64,000 nt of DNA, from assembly GCF_009720385.1 (NCBI RefSeq), contig NZ_ML769306.1, positions 125,005 through 189,004 on the forward strand. Reading direction: 5' to 3'. The notes under the pieces are model-generated. The model saw only the letters and a program-made list of their open reading frames with translations. It did no database searches and was not told the origin of the DNA. This stretch comes from Catellatospora vulcania. Its GTDB lineage: Bacteria > Actinomycetota > Actinomycetes > Mycobacteriales > Micromonosporaceae. Shown here piece by piece: positions 14,650 to 22,106 of the stretch (the first letter of the stretch is position 1; every line of letters starts with the position of its first letter). The position numbers and the translations under genes are program-made.

Positions 14650-15759
14650 TCAGCTCTGGCGCAGCGCCGGCATCGGGATCGGGATGTTCAGGCTGGTCGC
14701 GCCGACCCCCATGCCGCCCTCGCAGGTGTTCGGCGGTGCGGTGCCGATGCCCCGGGTGGAGGGCTTCTCCGCCGCCCAGAACATGAACCCGAGCATCCCG
14801 GCACTGGCGCCGGCGCCGTTGGGTGTCACCGACTGCACGTACGGGGCGGTGGCCTTCTGCAGCGAGTTGGCGAAGTTGTTGCACTCCGGGATGGCCTTGC
14901 CGCCCGCGGCGACGTAGAAGGCGCCGGTGAACTTCGCCGGCGCGAGCGGCAGCACCGGCGGGTTGTACTGCGGCTTGCCGTCGATGTGCTCCTGCCAGTT
15001 GGCCTGCGCGGTGGACGCCGAGGGCTGCCGGGCCGAGACCATCGCGTTGGCGTAGTCGAGCACCGGGGTGTCGGTGCGCAGCCAGTCCGCGGTGGCCTTG
15101 CGGTTGATGTCGATCAGCCACCGGTCACCGGCGGCGACGTCGATGGTCAGCCGGGCCGTCGGGTCCGTGCCGGCGGCGTTGTAGGGGTGCACGGCGCGGT
15201 AGGCGTTGATGAAGTTCTGCAGGCCGGTCAGGTTCGGATTGGTGTTCTGCTCGTAGTCGATCTCGATACCGACACCGAGCTGGCCGGCGACCGCGGCGGC
15301 CCGCTGGCCGAGCAGGGTCGCGTTGGCGGCCAGTGCGGCGTCCCAGTCGTCGGTGTAGGTGATGCCGCCGATGGACAGCATCACCCGGACGCCGCGGGAG
15401 GTGAAGTAGTTGACGATCTCAGGCGTCATCCCGCGCGGCAGCCCGTTGAGGTTGCCGGCGTCGGTGGTCTGGTTGAGCAGCCGCAGCGGATTGACGAAGC
15501 TGAGCACGACGATGTTGACCGAGGGTCGGCCGTCGCCGCGGTCGACCAGCCAGTGGTTCTGGCTGTCGAACTCGGCCACCGTACGCGCCGCCGCCCAGGT
15601 GCACGCGTCGTTGCTGCAATGCCATGCGCCGTAGATCTGGATCGGCGTCACGGCCGCCGCCTGCGCCGCCCCGGCGGGGGCGGCCGGTGGTACGGCCGCG
15701 GCGGGAGCGGGCGTGGCCAATCCGATCGCGACGGCGACGGCCAGTGCCAGTCGTCTCAT
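14650..15759 (-). CDS. secreted GH18 chitinase-like protein
   Basis: Secreted family 18 glycosidase of 369 residues without a separate binding module. The signal peptide ends at PAAAV (about residue 23). The SxGG motif is LSIGG at about 128-132. The catalytic motif reads VGIEIDYE (163-170), so the first aspartate of DxxDxDxE is Val and the middle one Glu, while the last Asp and the catalytic Glu170 are kept. It should hydrolyse chitin or related GlcNAc polymers, though altered activity is possible. Start ATG has GGAGGT five bases ahead, and the frame upstream of that has no support. Confidence 0.85.
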   Translation of the reverse strand: MRRLALAVAVAIGLATPAPAAAVPPAAPAGAAQAAAVTPIQIYGAWHCSNDACTWAAARTVAEFDSQNHWLVDRGDGRPSVNIVVLSFVNPLRLLNQTTDAGNLNGLPRGMTPEIVNYFTSRGVRVMLSIGGITYTDDWDAALAANATLLGQRAAAVAGQLGVGIEIDYEQNTNPNLTGLQNFINAYRAVHPYNAAGTDPTARLTIDVAAGDRWLIDINRKATADWLRTDTPVLDYANAMVSARQPSASTAQANWQEHIDGKPQYNPPVLPLAPAKFTGAFYVAAGGKAIPECNNFANSLQKATAPYVQSVTPNGAGASAGMLGFMFWAAEKPSTRGIGTAPPNTCEGGMGVGATSLNIPIPMPALRQS

Positions 15760-15792
15760 AGTGGACCTCCGTTGACGTGGGACCAAACAGGA

Positions 15793-15808
15793 AACAATGT
15801 TCACTGTT
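15793..15808. promoter_or_regulatory. candidate operator upstream of chitinase
   Basis: AACAATGTTCACTGTT is an imperfect 16-bp palindrome (12 of 16 positions symmetric) located 34-49 bases ahead of the chitinase start, in an AT-richer patch. It does not resemble the DasR box. Function is inferred from position only. Confidence 0.35.
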
Positions 15809-15887
15809 ATGGCGTCAGCGGATGCCGATGTGTCACTGCCGCCCGAAGCATCTGCTTTGCGAGCCACCGCACTGCCTCCGCCGGCGA

Positions 15888-15947
15888 TTGACAACGGCCA
15901 CACCTCGACCTAAAGTCATTCTCAGTTCGAGTTAATCTCATATCGAG
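15888..15947 (+). promoter_or_regulatory. promoter and direct-repeat operator of the Nudix-PurA operon
   Basis: TTGACA (15888-15893) and TAAAGT (15911-15916) are 17 bases apart, a near-consensus promoter. Two 12-bp repeats, TCTCAGTTCGAG (15920-15931) and TCTCATATCGAG (15936-15947), match at 10 of 12 positions with a 16-base period and cover the start region. Each also has CTC/GAG symmetry. The encoded first gene has a winged-helix domain, so autoregulation through these repeats is likely. Confidence 0.6.
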
Positions 15948-15958
15948 AAGGACATGCC

Positions 15959-16687
15959 ATGGTCACCGAGCGCGAGTTCCTCGACGGCTACGACCCGCGG
16001 GCCTACCCGGCGGTCGCGGTCACCGTCGACGTCGTCACGCTCACCATCCGCGACGGCGTCCTGCACGTGCTGCTCGTCGAACGCGGCGAGCAGCCGCACG
16101 CCGGCCGCCTCGCGCTGCCGGGCGGCTTCGTCCGCGAGGAGACACTCGACCAGGCCGCGCTACGCGAGCTCGCCGAGGAGACAGGGATCCTTCCCCGCGT
16201 CCACCTGGAGCAGCTCGCCACGTTCGGCGACCCGGGCCGCGACCCGCGCATGCGGGTGATGTCGGTCGCCTACCTCGCCTTCGCGCCGCACCTGCCCGAG
16301 CCGACCGTCGGCGGCGACGCCGCCGCGGCCCGCTGGGTCCCCGTCGGCGCCGCGTCCGGCCTCGCGTTCGACCACGACGCGATCCTCGCCGCCGGCCTCG
16401 AACGCGCCCGCGCCAAAATCGAGTACACGCCGCTGGCGACCGCGTTCGTGGACGAGCAGTTCACGATCGCGCAGCTGCGCGGCGTGTACACGGCGGTCTG
16501 GGGCGAGGAGCCGCACGCGGGCAACTTCCACCGCAAGGTGCTGTCCGTGCCGGGGTTCATCGCCGACACCGGCGCCACGACCCAGCGCGGCGGCGAACGC
16601 GGCGGCCCCCGGTCCAAGCTCTACCGGGCCGGCGACGCCCGCATCCTGCACCCGGCATTGCTGCGACCCACCCAGGAACCTCGATGA
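15959..16687 (+). CDS. Nudix hydrolase / NrtR-like winged-helix regulator
   Basis: Protein of 242 residues with an N-terminal Nudix fold and a C-terminal winged helix (about 155-235), the arrangement of NrtR regulators, which sense ADP-ribose-type ligands and repress NAD-related genes. The Nudix box is intact (residues 55-77, GGFVREE then REL and EETGI), so hydrolysis is possible. Many NrtR proteins keep only binding. The ATG at 15959 follows AAGGA by seven bases; an ATG five bases earlier is out of frame. Its stop overlaps the next start (ATGA). As first gene of the four-gene unit, it probably controls the repeats just upstream. Confidence 0.85.
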   Translation: MVTEREFLDGYDPRAYPAVAVTVDVVTLTIRDGVLHVLLVERGEQPHAGRLALPGGFVREETLDQAALRELAEETGILPRVHLEQLATFGDPGRDPRMRVMSVAYLAFAPHLPEPTVGGDAAAARWVPVGAASGLAFDHDAILAAGLERARAKIEYTPLATAFVDEQFTIAQLRGVYTAVWGEEPHAGNFHRKVLSVPGFIADTGATTQRGGERGGPRSKLYRAGDARILHPALLRPTQEPR

Positions 16688-17664
16688 ACGCCTTCGACGA
16701 CGCGGTCACCCGGGTGGCGGCCGCACGCACCCCCGGCGACCTGTTCGGCGGCGACAGCGGGCACGCGTACCGGATGCTCGCCAAGGTCCTGCACCCCGAT
16801 GCCGCACCGGCCGGCGCGACCGCGACCGCGACGCACGCGTTCGCGCGGCTCGCGGACCTGTGGGCAGCGCACCGCGACGGCACGGTCATGGTCACCCGCC
16901 GCGGCGCGTACCGCGTCGGGCCGCTGCGGTACGCGGGCGACGTCGCCGACCTGTACACCGTCGACGGCGGCACGGCGCTGCTGAAGCTGCCCCGCCACCC
17001 CGCCGACAGCGACCTCATGCGCCGCGAGGCACGTGCGCTGACCCGGCTGCGCGACCACGGCGAGGCACGCCACCACGCCTACGCCCCGCGGCTGATCGAG
17101 TCGTTCACGCACCGCGACCCCGCCGGCGGCACCCAGCGCACCGCGACGGTCCTCGCCCACCAGGACGGTTTCGTGAACCTGGCCCGGGTCAAGCAGTCCT
17201 ACCCCGACGGCGTCGACCCGCGCGACGCGGCCTGGATGTGGCGGCGGCTGCTCGTCGCCGTCGGCTACGCCCACCACGCCGGTGTCGTCCACGGCGCCAT
17301 CGTGCCCGACCACGTGCTCATCCACCCGGGCGAGCACGGCCTCGTCCTCGTCGACTGGTGCTACAGCAGCACCGAACCCGGCCAGACCGTCCCGGCGCTC
17401 GCCGCCGGGTACCACGACCTCTACCCGCCGGAGGTCACCGGCAAGCAGCCCGCGAGCGAGGCGACCGACATCCACCTCGCGACCCGGTGCATGACCTGGC
17501 TCATGGGCGACCGGACACCACCGGCCCTGGCCCGGTTCGCCCGCGGCTGCACCCTGACCAACCCGAACAACCGACCGCACGACGCGTGGCGGCTGCTCGC
17601 CGAACTCGACGAGCTCCTCGAAGCGCTCTACGGGCCCCGCACCTACCGCCCCTTCACCCTCTAA
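16684..17664 (+). CDS. J-domain-like protein fused to a kinase-like domain lacking the catalytic Asp
   Basis: Unusual 326-residue protein. Residues about 25-62 resemble a J-domain core, with HPD at 37-39 (VLHPDA). Residues about 75-315 have protein-kinase layout: Lys101 (LLKLP), Glu115 (RREA) and an activation-segment Asp224 (LVDWC in place of DFG). The HRD loop reads HGA (203-205), and the following Lys and Asn are Val and His, so the catalytic base is missing. It is predicted to be a pseudokinase that may still bind nucleotide. Translation is coupled to the Nudix gene by ATGA, and the VWA gene follows after ten bases. Function is unknown; a scaffold or chaperone-linked sensor would fit. Confidence 0.72.
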   Translation: MNAFDDAVTRVAAARTPGDLFGGDSGHAYRMLAKVLHPDAAPAGATATATHAFARLADLWAAHRDGTVMVTRRGAYRVGPLRYAGDVADLYTVDGGTALLKLPRHPADSDLMRREARALTRLRDHGEARHHAYAPRLIESFTHRDPAGGTQRTATVLAHQDGFVNLARVKQSYPDGVDPRDAAWMWRRLLVAVGYAHHAGVVHGAIVPDHVLIHPGEHGLVLVDWCYSSTEPGQTVPALAAGYHDLYPPEVTGKQPASEATDIHLATRCMTWLMGDRTPPALARFARGCTLTNPNNRPHDAWRLLAELDELLEALYGPRTYRPFTL

Positions 17665-17674
17665 GGAGCAGATC

Positions 17675-18640
17675 ATGGGAAGTGGACGATGGTCCACCGA
17701 CGTCTACGCGGCCACCGCCAAGTACCGCAAAGCGACCGGCGCGAGCGCGTTCGCCTACAGCGACTCCGGCGCGCGTACGGTACACGACGCGCTCAACCCG
17801 CACGGTGTCACGATGCGGGAGAGCCGCGACAGCGACCAGCACCCGAACTCGACGCCGATCGCGATCCTGTTCGACGTGACCGGGTCGATGGGCTCGGTGC
17901 CGCGGGTGCTGCAGACCAAACTGCCGGAACTGTTCGGCCTGCTGATCCGCAAGGGCTACTGCACCGACCCGCAGATCCTGTTCGGCGCGATCGGTGACGC
18001 CACCTGCGACCGGGCGCCGCTGCAGATCGGGCAGTTCGAGTCCGACAACCGCACCGACGACGACCTCGGCCGGATCCTGCTCGAAGGCGGCGGCGGCGGG
18101 CAGCGCACCGAGTCCTACGAACTCGCCATGTACTTCATGGCCCGCCACACCGACCTCGACGCCGTCGCCCGCGGCCGGCGCGGCTACCTGTTCATCATCG
18201 GCGACGAGATGGCCTACCCGCGGGTCAAGCCCGACGAGGTACGCCGCGTCGTCGGCGACACGATCGCCGAGCCGATCAGCACCGAGGCGATCGTCGCCGA
18301 GCTGCGCCGCAGCTACGACGTGTACTTCATCATGCCCGCCCAGGCCAGCTACACCGGCGACGCCGAGATCCTCGGGTTCTGGCGCAGGCTGCTCGGCCAG
18401 CACGTCATCGAACTCGACGACCTCGACGCCGTCTGCGAAACCATCGCCCTGACCGTCGGGCTCGGCGAGGACGCCACCGACCTGGACTCGGGGCTGGTCG
18501 ACCTCGCCGACGCCGGATCGGCGGCCGGCCCGACCGTCGGCAAGGCGCTCGCCCCGCTCGGCAGCACCCGCGGCGCACTGGTCCGCTCGGCGCTGCCGGC
18601 CGGGTTCGGCGACCGGGCCACGCCGGTGACCCGGCTGTGA
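17675..18640 (+). CDS. von Willebrand factor A (VWA)-domain protein
   Basis: Cytosolic VWA-type protein of 321 residues without signal peptide or membrane segment. The metal-dependent adhesion site is DVTGS (Asp67, Thr69, Ser71), with a likely third ligand at Thr145 (QRTES) and an acidic loop GDE at 177-178. The fold runs to about residue 255 (YFIMPA, then ELDDLDAV), followed by a Gly/Ala-rich tail. AAGGAG lies six bases ahead of ATG. The gene is sandwiched between the pseudokinase and the PurA-like gene and overlaps the latter by GTGA. VWA and kinase pairs occur in TerY-type systems, but homology to those was not tested. Confidence 0.75.
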   Translation: MGSGRWSTDVYAATAKYRKATGASAFAYSDSGARTVHDALNPHGVTMRESRDSDQHPNSTPIAILFDVTGSMGSVPRVLQTKLPELFGLLIRKGYCTDPQILFGAIGDATCDRAPLQIGQFESDNRTDDDLGRILLEGGGGGQRTESYELAMYFMARHTDLDAVARGRRGYLFIIGDEMAYPRVKPDEVRRVVGDTIAEPISTEAIVAELRRSYDVYFIMPAQASYTGDAEILGFWRRLLGQHVIELDDLDAVCETIALTVGLGEDATDLDSGLVDLADAGSAAGPTVGKALAPLGSTRGALVRSALPAGFGDRATPVTRL

Positions 18641-19869
18641 CCGAGCCCCGCCACGTCATCGTCGTCGACCTCGGCTACGGCGACGCCGGCAAGGGCACCA
18701 TCGTGGACTGGCTCTGCGCGACCCGGCCGGTGAGCACCGTGATCCGGTTCAACGGGGGCGCGCAGGCCGCCCACAACGTGGTGACGCCCGACGGGCGTCA
18801 CCACACCTTCGCCCAGTTCGGCTCCGGGACCCTGCACGGGGTACGCACCCACCTGTCCCGGTTCATGATGGTCGACCCGCTGGCGCTGGCCACGGAGGCC
18901 GGGCACCTGGCGGAGCTGGGCGTGGCCGCGCCGTTCGAACTGCTCACCGTCGACCGGCGGGCCCTGCTGACCACGCCGTGGCATCGGGCCGCCAACCGCC
19001 GCCGCGAAGCCGCACGCGGCGACGACCGGCACGGGTCGTGCGGCATGGGCGTCGGCGAGACCGCCGCGTTCGCGCTGGCCCACCCCGACCTCGCGGTCCG
19101 CGCCGGCGACACCGAGTCCCCGGCCGCGCTGAAACGCAAGCTCGGCGCGGTCCGCGACGCGCTCACCGCCGAACTCGGACCTCTCGACGCGCCACCGGTC
19201 GCCGCCGTCGCCGAGGCCTTCCGGTGGTTCGGGACCGCGGTCCGGCTCGTCTCCTCGTCCCGGCAGGCGCTGTCCGGCCCGTGCGTCTTCGAAGGAGCCC
19301 AGGGGGTGCTGCTGGACGAATGGCGTGGCTGGCACCCCTACACCACCTGGTCCACCACCACCTTCGACAACGCCGAGACGCTGCTGGCCACCGACGGCGA
19401 CGGCGACGGCGACGCCCTGCGCCTGGGCATCGTGCGCACCTACACCACCCGCCACGGCGCAGGACCTCTCGTCACCGAGGATCCGCAGCTCACGGCGGCG
19501 CTGCCGGAACGGCACAACGGCCACGGCCGATGGCAGGGCGCGTGGCGGGCCGGTCACTTCGACGCCGTCGCCCACCGCTACGCCGTCGAGGTCTGCGGCG
19601 GCGTCGACGCGCTCGCCGTCACCCACACCGACACGGCCGAACACCACAAGCTGAAGATGTGCCTGGCGTACGGGCAGCTGGACCGGATCGTGCCCGGCGA
19701 GCGCGGCGATCTGGCGTACCAGGAGAAGCTCACCCAGACGTTGAGCACCGCCACCCCGGTCTACACGGGGCTCGGCGATCCCGGAGAGGTGCTCGGCGTT
19801 CCGGTCGCGGTCACCTCATTCGGCCCGACCTGCGCAGACAAGGCGCAGCGGTCCACGCGGTCGCGGTGA
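18637..19869 (+). CDS. divergent adenylosuccinate synthetase (PurA) paralogue
   Basis: PurA-family protein of 410 residues, slightly short for the family. PurA makes adenylosuccinate from IMP, Asp and GTP. The N-terminal loop GYGDAGKGTIVD keeps the catalytic Asp, and GGAQAAHNVV keeps the catalytic His. The aspartate-binding loop (TTTGRPRR in typical PurA) is replaced by a longer stretch (HNGHGRWQGAWRAG). The guanine-specifying TKLD is THTD, and the TTGRGIGP loop is SCGMGVGE. It is therefore probably not housekeeping PurA and may use a different amino donor or nucleotide. The GTG start overlaps the VWA stop codon. Confidence 0.82.
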   Translation: MTEPRHVIVVDLGYGDAGKGTIVDWLCATRPVSTVIRFNGGAQAAHNVVTPDGRHHTFAQFGSGTLHGVRTHLSRFMMVDPLALATEAGHLAELGVAAPFELLTVDRRALLTTPWHRAANRRREAARGDDRHGSCGMGVGETAAFALAHPDLAVRAGDTESPAALKRKLGAVRDALTAELGPLDAPPVAAVAEAFRWFGTAVRLVSSSRQALSGPCVFEGAQGVLLDEWRGWHPYTTWSTTTFDNAETLLATDGDGDGDALRLGIVRTYTTRHGAGPLVTEDPQLTAALPERHNGHGRWQGAWRAGHFDAVAHRYAVEVCGGVDALAVTHTDTAEHHKLKMCLAYGQLDRIVPGERGDLAYQEKLTQTLSTATPVYTGLGDPGEVLGVPVAVTSFGPTCADKAQRSTRSR

Positions 19870-19901
19870 CGGGTTGTCCTCGGCCATGGCGCAGCGGCGA
19901 C

Positions 19902-20234
19902 CTACGCCGACTCGTGCAGCGGCCACACCTCGACGACTCCGTGCGCGATCGCGCACGGAGTCGCGGCCACGGCTTCGATCGCCTCGTCCAGCGAGGCCGC
20001 TTCGATGAGGGCGAACCCGGCCACGGGAAGTCCAGCCGACATGAACGGACCCTTCTCGACGACCACGCCGGTGGCGTCATGATTTCTCACCTGCACCGGC
20101 GCGCCGGCGATCCCCGACTCGGCACCGGCCTCCCGCAGCCGCGCATCATGGGCATGCGCGCGGTCGCGCAGCTCAGCGGCGGTACGGTCGTATCCGGCCT
20201 GGTCGCCGTATCCGATGGTCAAGAACTTCGCCAT
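19902..20234 (-). CDS. YciI/DGPF-domain protein
   Basis: Small cytosolic protein of 110 residues with the YCII-related fold. The DGPF-like motif is EKGPF, followed by AGFALIEAASLDEAIEAV, which is typical of the family (often found near ECF sigma genes; none is seen here). Start ATG has GGAAGGA ahead, and an in-frame extension upstream lacks support. It converges on the PurA-like gene with a 32-base gap, and its 3' part contains a 30-bp perfect palindrome. Function unknown. Confidence 0.8.
   Translation of the reverse strand: MAKFLTIGYGDQAGYDRTAAELRDRAHAHDARLREAGAESGIAGAPVQVRNHDATGVVVEKGPFMSAGLPVAGFALIEAASLDEAIEAVAATPCAIAHGVVEVWPLHESA
19934..19963. terminator. 30-bp perfect palindrome within the YciI-like gene
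   Basis: The segment is an exact 30-bp palindrome (CGACTCCGTGCGCGA and its complement). It lies 65 bases past the stop of the PurA-like gene and inside the oppositely read YciI-like coding region. It is well placed to terminate the Nudix-PurA operon. The codons it spans (TPCAIAHG in the protein) are compatible with the fold. Confidence 0.5.
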
Positions 20235-20401
20235 GACGCGGTCCTTCCGTGGCAGGAGGTCACCGAGCCAGACGATCCGGTGACACCTACCGACTCGCCG
20301 ATCAGGCGGGCGATGAAACCTACCCAGCACACCTGCGGGTGCCGTCGCCCCGTTGAGCGGCTTGCATCCTGCCCTACAGACGCCGCGTCCACGCGCTCAC
20401 C

Positions 20402-20755
20402 TCACGGCTTCGCTGCCTTCAGAACGTAGATGCATGCCTCGACCGGACCGCCCGGCGTGTGCACGTCGGTGACGACTCGCTCGTACTGCGGACCTTCGAA
20501 TGCGTCGAGCCGCGGCCAGCGGGCCGGCAGGTCGCTGGACTCGAAGACCTCCACGCCTACGCGCTCGCCGTCGGGATCGACGGCAAGCCCGGGGAACCCG
20601 AGGGCGCTCCCCCAGCCGGCGTCGATGAGCCGGCCGTGTACGTGGCCGGGGAACCAGCGGCCGCCAAGATCGTCCAGGTGATGATGGTTCGGTTTACCCG
20701 GCGCAAGGCTTCCGTAGGTCGCCAGGCGGTGAGCCGGCCCGAGATCATCGCTCAC
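20402..20755 (-). CDS. gamma-glutamylcyclotransferase-like (AIG2/GGCT) protein
   Basis: Protein of 117 residues with the GGCT-fold signature YGSLAPG near the N-terminus and a catalytic-type Glu in LDAFEGPQYERV. Such enzymes release 5-oxoproline from gamma-glutamyl compounds or act on related amides; the substrate is not evident. The core motifs start 14 residues after the first Met, as is usual. It is separated from the YciI-like gene by 167 bases with no clear gene content. Confidence 0.82.
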   Translation of the reverse strand: MSDDLGPAHRLATYGSLAPGKPNHHHLDDLGGRWFPGHVHGRLIDAGWGSALGFPGLAVDPDGERVGVEVFESSDLPARWPRLDAFEGPQYERVVTDVHTPGGPVEACIYVLKAAKP

Positions 20756-20923
20756 CGGACGATTCTACCGTCGTATCCCGGCGGGAGCCGGCCGTGGTTG
20801 GCGACCTGGGCTGCGGATACGCCGAGGCGCGACCGCGCCGGCGCCTCGCGCTCTGCGGTGTGCCGGCGAATGGAACTGGCGCTTCGTGGGTACGTCTGCC
20901 GGTGCCATGCCGAGGAGGCCGAG

Positions 20924-21058
20924 ATGAGCCAGACACCCGAGGAGCCGGAAATCGTCCGTGAGGACGACGAGGCCGAGGTTCTCGAACAGCGGGGACGCAC
21001 TCCGCACCCCATCGAACCCGCGGAAGGGCCCGACGATCCGGAGTACACCGGCGGCTGA
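20924..21058 (+). CDS. small acidic hypothetical protein
   Basis: A 44-residue, strongly acidic protein (REDDEAEVLEQ, then EPAEGPDDPEYTGG). GAGGAGG five bases before the ATG supports translation. No domain recognised; composition suggests an intrinsically disordered peptide. The frame upstream of this ATG is not coding-like. Confidence 0.5.
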   Translation: MSQTPEEPEIVREDDEAEVLEQRGRTPHPIEPAEGPDDPEYTGG

Positions 21059-21287
21059 CAGCGCAGCATGACCGACGAGGAACGGCGAGTGGTTGCGAGG
21101 TAATGAGGCTGTCCACACTGCGTTGGGTATTGCCGACCGTCGGTAACAGAGAGTCCCGATGCGTCGCATCGTGCCGCGCCAGGAGAATCAGCGGTCCGGG
21201 GGCCCCGAGATCGGCCGGATGTCGAAAGTGAAAGGATTCGGGGGCACGTTCGGCACCACGCCGGACCACGACCCCGAAGGAGTGGCC

Positions 21288-21509
21288 ATGCCGGTTTCCG
21301 CTGACCTCGCCAAGCTGTTGGACAAGGACTACCAGGACAAGAGCCTTGAGGAGCTCGCCAACGCGCCCGTCGCCGCGCTCGCCGGTGTGAGCGAGCGTGC
21401 CGCCGAGCACCTCAAGGACGCCCTGGGCATCAAGACGATCGGCGAGCTGGGCCGCAGCCCGTACTTCCGTGCGGCGCGGGCCATCGCCGACCTGGCCGAC
21501 GCCAAGTAG
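21288..21509 (+). CDS. small helix-hairpin-helix-like protein
   Basis: A 73-residue protein. The segment NAPVAALAGVSERAAEHLKD followed by LGIKTIGELG looks like a helix-hairpin-helix unit of the kind used for non-sequence-specific DNA contacts. AAGGAG with five-base spacing sets the ATG at 21288, and longer in-frame starts lack one. It is monocistronic, with a hairpin eight bases past the stop. Function unknown. Confidence 0.75.
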   Translation: MPVSADLAKLLDKDYQDKSLEELANAPVAALAGVSERAAEHLKDALGIKTIGELGRSPYFRAARAIADLADAK

Positions 21510-21516
21510 TTCTCCC

Positions 21517-21544
21517 GGGGCCGGCTGCTGTGCCGGCCGGCCCC
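21517..21544 (+). terminator. hairpin terminator of the HhH gene
   Basis: GGGGCCGGC (21517-21525) pairs perfectly with GCCGGCCCC (21536-21544) across ten bases, starting eight bases after the stop codon. Confidence 0.6.
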
Positions 21545-21627
21545 GCTGCGGTCGTCGTAGCCCGGCCCGATCGGCGGGCGACGGATCGGTCAGACCCGCG
21601 GTCGTCCGCGCCGTTATCATCGTGTCC

Positions 21628-22062
21628 ATGATGGACGGGCAGTACGCGCTCTACGCGTGGGGCAACTTCATCCACGAGACCGAGCTCGACAGACTACCCG
21701 AGTTCGCCGACCCCGGACTGCTGCGCGGTGACCGCCTGCTCGACGACGACCGGCTCACCGTCTACGAAGTACCGCTGGCCATCGACGTGAGCCGCTCACT
21801 GTTCGATACCCCGGCCGGGTACGTGACAGGCCGGGACCTGACCACGCTCCCCGAGCGATGGCGCGTCGGCTACCTGCGACTGGCCACCGACGGCACCCTC
21901 GACGACGCGGTCCGGGTCATCGGGCAGTTCGAGGAGAACGACGTCGAACTCGACCGGGACGACCGTCCCGGCCGTAATCCGCTCCCCCTCGGCGATGTCG
22001 TCACCACCTGGGAGGACCTGCACGGCCAGTGGGACCTGGCGGTCGTACGGTTGCCCCGTTGA
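21628..22062 (+). CDS. hypothetical protein
   Basis: Soluble 144-residue protein with no recognised domain. It opens MMDGQYALYAWGNFIHETEL and ends in QWDLAVVRLPR. No Shine-Dalgarno is seen, but TTATCAT lies about eight bases ahead of the ATG, so a leaderless transcript is likely. The second Met (21631) is an equally good start. It converges on the DUF2306-like gene. Confidence 0.7.
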   Translation: MMDGQYALYAWGNFIHETELDRLPEFADPGLLRGDRLLDDDRLTVYEVPLAIDVSRSLFDTPAGYVTGRDLTTLPERWRVGYLRLATDGTLDDAVRVIGQFEENDVELDRDDRPGRNPLPLGDVVTTWEDLHGQWDLAVVRLPR

Positions 22063-22106
22063 TCGGCTCGACCGACATCGCGGCCTCAGACCTGCCGGAT
22101 TGACCG

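Noticed and set aside
17675-18640. Assignment of the VWA protein to a known TerY or MoxR-VWA system
   Set aside because: No TerD, MoxR ATPase or PP2C phosphatase gene lies nearby, so only the domain type is stated.
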